From: Nyssa sinensis
Lineage: Eukaryota; Streptophyta; Magnoliopsida; Cornales; Nyssaceae
DNA: 64,000 nucleotides
Assembly: GCA_008638375.1 (NCBI GenBank)
Contig: CM018048.1
Coordinates: 53,726,347 to 53,790,346, forward strand
Direction of reading: 5' to 3'
Positions within the stretch are counted from its first letter, which is position 1. The number at the start of each line of letters is the position of its first letter. A program made the translations under genes and the position numbers. This document shows positions 59,992 through 64,000 of this stretch, piece after piece. The notes under the pieces are model-generated. The model ran no database searches, was not told the origin of the DNA, and saw nothing but the letters and a program-made list of their open reading frames with translations.

Positions 59992-62900
59992 CTGAAGACA
60001 TGGGCAACAGGTTCACCTGTAATGCAGAAAATGAAATAGATTGTTATAATCAGAAAGAACATAACGCTGGTTTCAAGATTAAGCTAATTAATGGAGCAAA
60101 AGCTTATAATACTGCACCATAAAAGGATGAATAATGTTACTTTCTACACGCAAAATATGGTTATCATAATGTTCTAATGTTCAAGAACACAGACTCCCAT
60201 TGAGCTAATAGTTCTTAATTTTGCCAGAGGAAAATCATATTCATCTCAAAAGTTGACTATGATTAGAACCCTGAAATTAACATAATACTATAATTCATTG
60301 AAAAGTGATAGTTGTAGAAAGTAAAGCTAGCTAACCGTGAGCAAGTGAACTGAAACCAAGTAAAAAGAGGATTGGATGACTAATGCTTCAAGATTGCAAA
60401 GCTTTCTTTGACATTGAATGAGCTTGGGAAGATCATTCTTATATAAATTCCCAAGTAAATTACAGGTCAAACTGTCCAAGCTGGAAGAAAGGATTAACAA
60501 AAGCCATAAGGTAATGCACCTGGATCTCTTTCTTGTAATGTACACAATTGATTAAGAACAGTAGAGTTTTAAAATAAGAATAATCAACTCATGGATTATT
60601 CAACAATCAGTGATTGCTGTGAGCAAGTGATCATCTCTTCCACGATTGGGCCTCTAGAGCAGAATATAGAGTTTGAGGAGGTGTTGACTTGGTAGACAGG
60701 CGACACGTAGAGCATCTATAAATAAAATAATCATATAGCTAGCAACCCTTTTCATTTTCTAATTTCTTGTAGTGTGACTATCAGAGAAGTTCACAAAAAG
60801 GATTTCAAACTTTGCTAATAAGGGTGATGTTGCTCAAATCTTCGGAGTTGATTTTAAGTAAAAAGTGGAAATCATCTTGGTCCATCAGAAGTGGCCACTA
60901 GTAAGAGCATTTTCAGTTTTAAGTGATGTCTTATGTGAAACATTAGGGTATCTCTAATGTCTTATTAATGGCCCCATTTTGATGTAAACTTCTGTTTTAG
61001 TACCCTTGTGGTTGGTTTGCTTTTCACCTGATCAATTCACAGTTTATAGATTGCCAAACAAACAAACTATCTGTTCGATAAAACTACGCAACTTTACAAT
61101 TTTAGCATAATATGTAATGTAATGTTAAAAAAAAAAAAAGCAACCAAGCATATGGGGCTAAGTAAACAGAGTCATGCAGCTTATGATAATTCCCAAAAAG
61201 GAGTATATAATTTTCATAGAAGTCCCAACCCCTTTCAAAAACCCTAAAAGCCAACTTGACTTGATCAATTAAACACACCATATATAATTGTTACATTATT
61301 ATATCAATAACAAAACTATATTATCTATGTTTGTTCCACCTACATTGTTCCAAAATTAAAAAAAAAAAGTAAATAAAAATGTAAGAGAGAACATAGAAAA
61401 AAAAACACATAAAAAATCTTTCAATCTCTTTCAGTACTACTAACATAGTATAATGGAAAGAAAGTTAATAAAATCAATCCAAACCCAGAAATTTAATCAA
61501 CTTTTCAATAAGTGGGTCTACTACAATTTGCATGTTTTTTTTTAAAGAATAAAGGCCAAAAATAAAGTCCATATCTCACCACCTTGATATGCCTTTCATG
61601 AATGCCATTGATAGTGGATGGGATATCTTGACATCTTCAAAAAGGTCCTCCTTTTCATGATTCAACTGTATGCAAGAGGAGGGAAAATTAAGATAATACA
61701 AAAAAGTTTAAAAGAATTATTAAAAAAGAAACTTCAATTCAGTTACCATCATCCTTTTTTGTTCGCCAAACCTGATGGTCCTCATCTTTCAGGAATATAT
61801 ATATCTATATATGTATATATGGAAAGAGAATCAGGGAACTGGGGACCCAAATCCGGTCCCGATTCAATGTATCAGAGAAATTTCAGCCACATTTCTAGGT
61901 GTTGTTTTATGAGAGATAACTTTTCCAACTGTTATGATAACAACGAGGAAAAAATAAAGGGGCCGTGGCTAAAAGAAAAACAATTTGTGTTTCTCAAACA
62001 CAAAAGGTAGAAATGCTCTGTTTGGTTGCCGAGAAAATTTAAGATAAACATCTCGGTAATCAAACTGAGGATACGAGAAGATAAACGGACAGACCGTGAT
62101 GGCTTACACTTTTTTCAGAATCTGCAAAAGACAAGAAAATCTTAAAACATTTTGACAAAAATCTAACATTACTAAGAAACTGAGATTCGTCAGTGGCGCG
62201 AGCGGCTGATGATGTTTATCTTTGCCAACCATCGTATACTTTTTGTGCTGCGTTGAATGGTCGTGAGGAAGCGGTATTTACGGATCTGCCATTGTCCGCG
62301 TGTTGTGGAAAGGTCAAAGAAACGACTTCGTTCGTGAATCCGGTTCTGTGGGCCCATTAGAGTGGTGACATCATTGCGGACGTTGGGCAAATTGAATCTG
62401 GACTTTTAAACATCCAGGTTCACTTAAGGAGTGTTTGGTTTTTCCAAATTTTGTACGCTGAAATTTCCACAGACGAAAGTCTCGATTGAGGGAATTCACT
62501 AGGGTCGGTCCTACGATAATCAAGGTGTAGTTTAGGGGAGATGCCGGTCAATCTTTATTTATTTTTTATTTTTTGAAAAACAACAAATATTTTCTTAAAA
62601 TAACCATCTCTGCGTGTCATGTTGGCCTGTCATTCGTAGCCCATGGCTCCCGAGCATGACACAGCTCGTGAACGTCACCCGACATGGCCCATGGTTTGAG
62701 CCCGATACTGTTTGGCCCGACTCGTTTGACCTATTTGCAAAATTCCCCCTTTTTTTATTTTAAAACTATTTTTTTTTACCCCTTTATCCCTCCTACAGTC
62801 ATATTAATGACTTGTTTCAGAGGTCTTATTAGAAAATTGATGTAATTAATCATTTTTGCACCTCCAAATTAATGGCTAGCTTAAGGGTTTTTTTTTGGAT

Positions 62901-63635
62901 AATTAGCTTGAGGGGCATTTTAAGAAAGTTAATAAAATGAACTATTTTATCCCTCTCAACAATTATATAACGAATAATTTTTAAGGGCATAATTGAATTT
63001 CACTTATTAATTTTTTAAAATAATGCAAATCCCATTTCATTTTTCTTCATCAATTTACTCACATTATCTCTATTTTGATGCTAGACGAGAGAATGAATTT
63101 GTTAGTATTAGACATATGAGACGGCCTCATGTGCATGAAAGATTGGGAAGATGCAAGACTTTGGCTTTAAAATTGAGGGATGATGTAACTAAAATTTTTT
63201 CAAACTTAAATGTAGAATCATCATAAATATATTCATTGTAATAAATTAATCAATAAATGAATAAAAAAATTGACATTGTAATGCAATTAGAAAGACCTAC
63301 GTAAGGTTTGATCTTGAAATGGTACATATGTAGTCTAGTAATTAAAACAAATGAGATGCAACTATAAAAGAATTCATTTGTAATTGAATTTATTTTTTAA
63401 TAAAATGTTAATGTTTCTTTTTTATTTTGTTGAAAATTATTATTATTTTGTATTTATTTAATTAAATACTAACTAATGACTATTATGTAACAATTTTGAA
63501 AAAAAAAAATTAACTAACATAAAATTTAAAAAAATTAAGCAAAGAAAAAAAACTAACTAACAATTAACAAAATAATATATTATAAAGTTATAACGTCTTA
63601 AAAATTAACAACTTAAAAAAAAGTTAAAAAAATAT
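59992..63635. other. Region upstream of the sulfate transporter
   Basis: No supported protein-coding gene. It should contain the transporter promoter and perhaps a leader exon. The block 62160-62400 is clearly more GC-rich than its surroundings and could be promoter-proximal or a non-coding first exon (inference). A 67-codon frame at 63023-63226 matches nothing I recognise. Confidence 0.6.
62160..62400. promoter_or_regulatory. GC-richer island upstream of SULTR, possible promoter or non-coding first exon
   Basis: About 240 bp of near-balanced composition with many CpG dinucleotides in AT-rich surroundings, 2.2 kb upstream of the SULTR start. The minus strand is open for 66 codons but shows no family match. 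Confidence 0.3.
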
Positions 63636-63639
63636 CTAG

Positions 63640-64000
63640 AGCCTCTCATTATTGGAGTAGGTGATAAACCCCATAAATTGGAGTGAACGAAATCAAAAGG
63701 TTCAATAAAACATACTCACTTTAGTAAAAGGTAAAATAACTTGTTTAGCAAGCTGATTTAGCAAATAATTAAAAGACTAATCACTAATTGAACCTAAGAG
63801 ACCATTAGAAATCAAGGGGCGAAGCCTACTAAAAGAAACATGACCCAGACAAGAGTGTCGTAGGTGAAAAGAATGACTGGATGAGGTGGAAGTTACAAAC
63901 TGAAACAAAATAATGGGAAGGATATGAAGCGAGGTGAGTTCAAGTATTCTTCCAAATTTTTCATGTCTGTGAGTCATGCTCGTAACAACTAAAGGTTGAA
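63640..64000 (-). pseudogene. Ty1/copia retrotransposon pol fragment (GAG-pre-integrase to integrase start), decayed
   Basis: Read on the minus strand, 63977-63777 encodes HLRHSCLGHVSFSRLRPLIS followed by NGLLGSISD, the conserved LWHxRLGH...LISxGLL block of copia GAG-pre-integrase. The usual W and first H are altered (HLRHSCLGH). Downstream, QLAKQVILPF and then, in another frame, a PFDFVHSNLWG-like block mark the start of the integrase region, with stop codons and a frameshift between. The element continues beyond the right edge; its LTRs are not visible. Confidence 0.8.

Noticed and set aside
63023..63226. 67-codon plus-strand frame near the right end
   Set aside because: The composition is protein-like but I recognise no family, and there are no splice partners or promoter signals. 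It may be a transposon remnant.
1..64000. tRNA, rRNA, CRISPR, riboswitch, bacterial operon or organellar insert
   Set aside because: I looked for tRNA T-loop motifs, rRNA blocks, regularly spaced repeats and organelle-like gene segments and found none I could support by eye; a dedicated tRNA or organelle search could not be run.

Overview
The window reads as nuclear DNA of a flowering plant, most likely a eudicot. It has very AT-rich intergenic DNA, many dinucleotide microsatellites, plant-type introns (mostly GT-AG) and five recognisable plant gene families. Nothing bacterial, viral or organellar was identified. I cannot name the species.

Layout. (1) 141-934 (+): the last two exons of a GH5 glucan 1,3-beta-glucosidase-like gene that starts before the window. 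(2) 9482-10313 (+): a complete two-exon FLZ zinc-finger gene. (3) 10.3-28.3 kb: a gene-poor, repeat-rich stretch with small inverted-repeat transposons, including members of a family bounded by GGGTAAATTA-type ends and 9-10 bp target duplications, plus a CACTA-like subterminal repeat cluster. (4) 28339-30345 (+): a GPI-anchored non-specific lipid transfer protein gene. (5) 30.3-36.4 kb: more repeats, then a promoter region with a palindromic G-box. (6) 37031-51328 (+): a 31-exon homomeric acetyl-CoA carboxylase gene (biotin carboxylase, biotin carrier and carboxyltransferase regions). (7) 51.3-56.3 kb: intergenic DNA with several tandem repeats and a roughly 290 bp polypyrimidine tract. (8) 56296-59961 (-): a 13-exon group-1 high-affinity sulfate transporter gene, convergent with the carboxylase gene. 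(9) 60-64 kb: upstream DNA of the transporter, ending in a decayed Ty1/copia pol fragment at the right edge.

The most consequential observation is that both large genes are intact at every splice junction but each carries one single-base insertion. One lies in the carboxyltransferase region of ACC (near 49794), the other in the first coding exon of the sulfate transporter (near 59760). Either these are base-level assembly errors or both genes are recently inactivated copies. ACC also appears to use two GC-AG introns and carries a hAT-like non-autonomous element with a perfect 8 bp target duplication inside one intron.

Functionally the genes are independent plant housekeeping or accessory genes, not an operon or cluster: malonyl-CoA supply (ACC), sulfate uptake (SULTR1), cuticle or cell-surface lipid handling (LTPG), SnRK1-linked signalling (FLZ) and glucan hydrolysis (GH5). 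I see no evidence of a novel multi-gene system. The unusual content is in transposable-element structure, splice-site choice and the two frameshifts.
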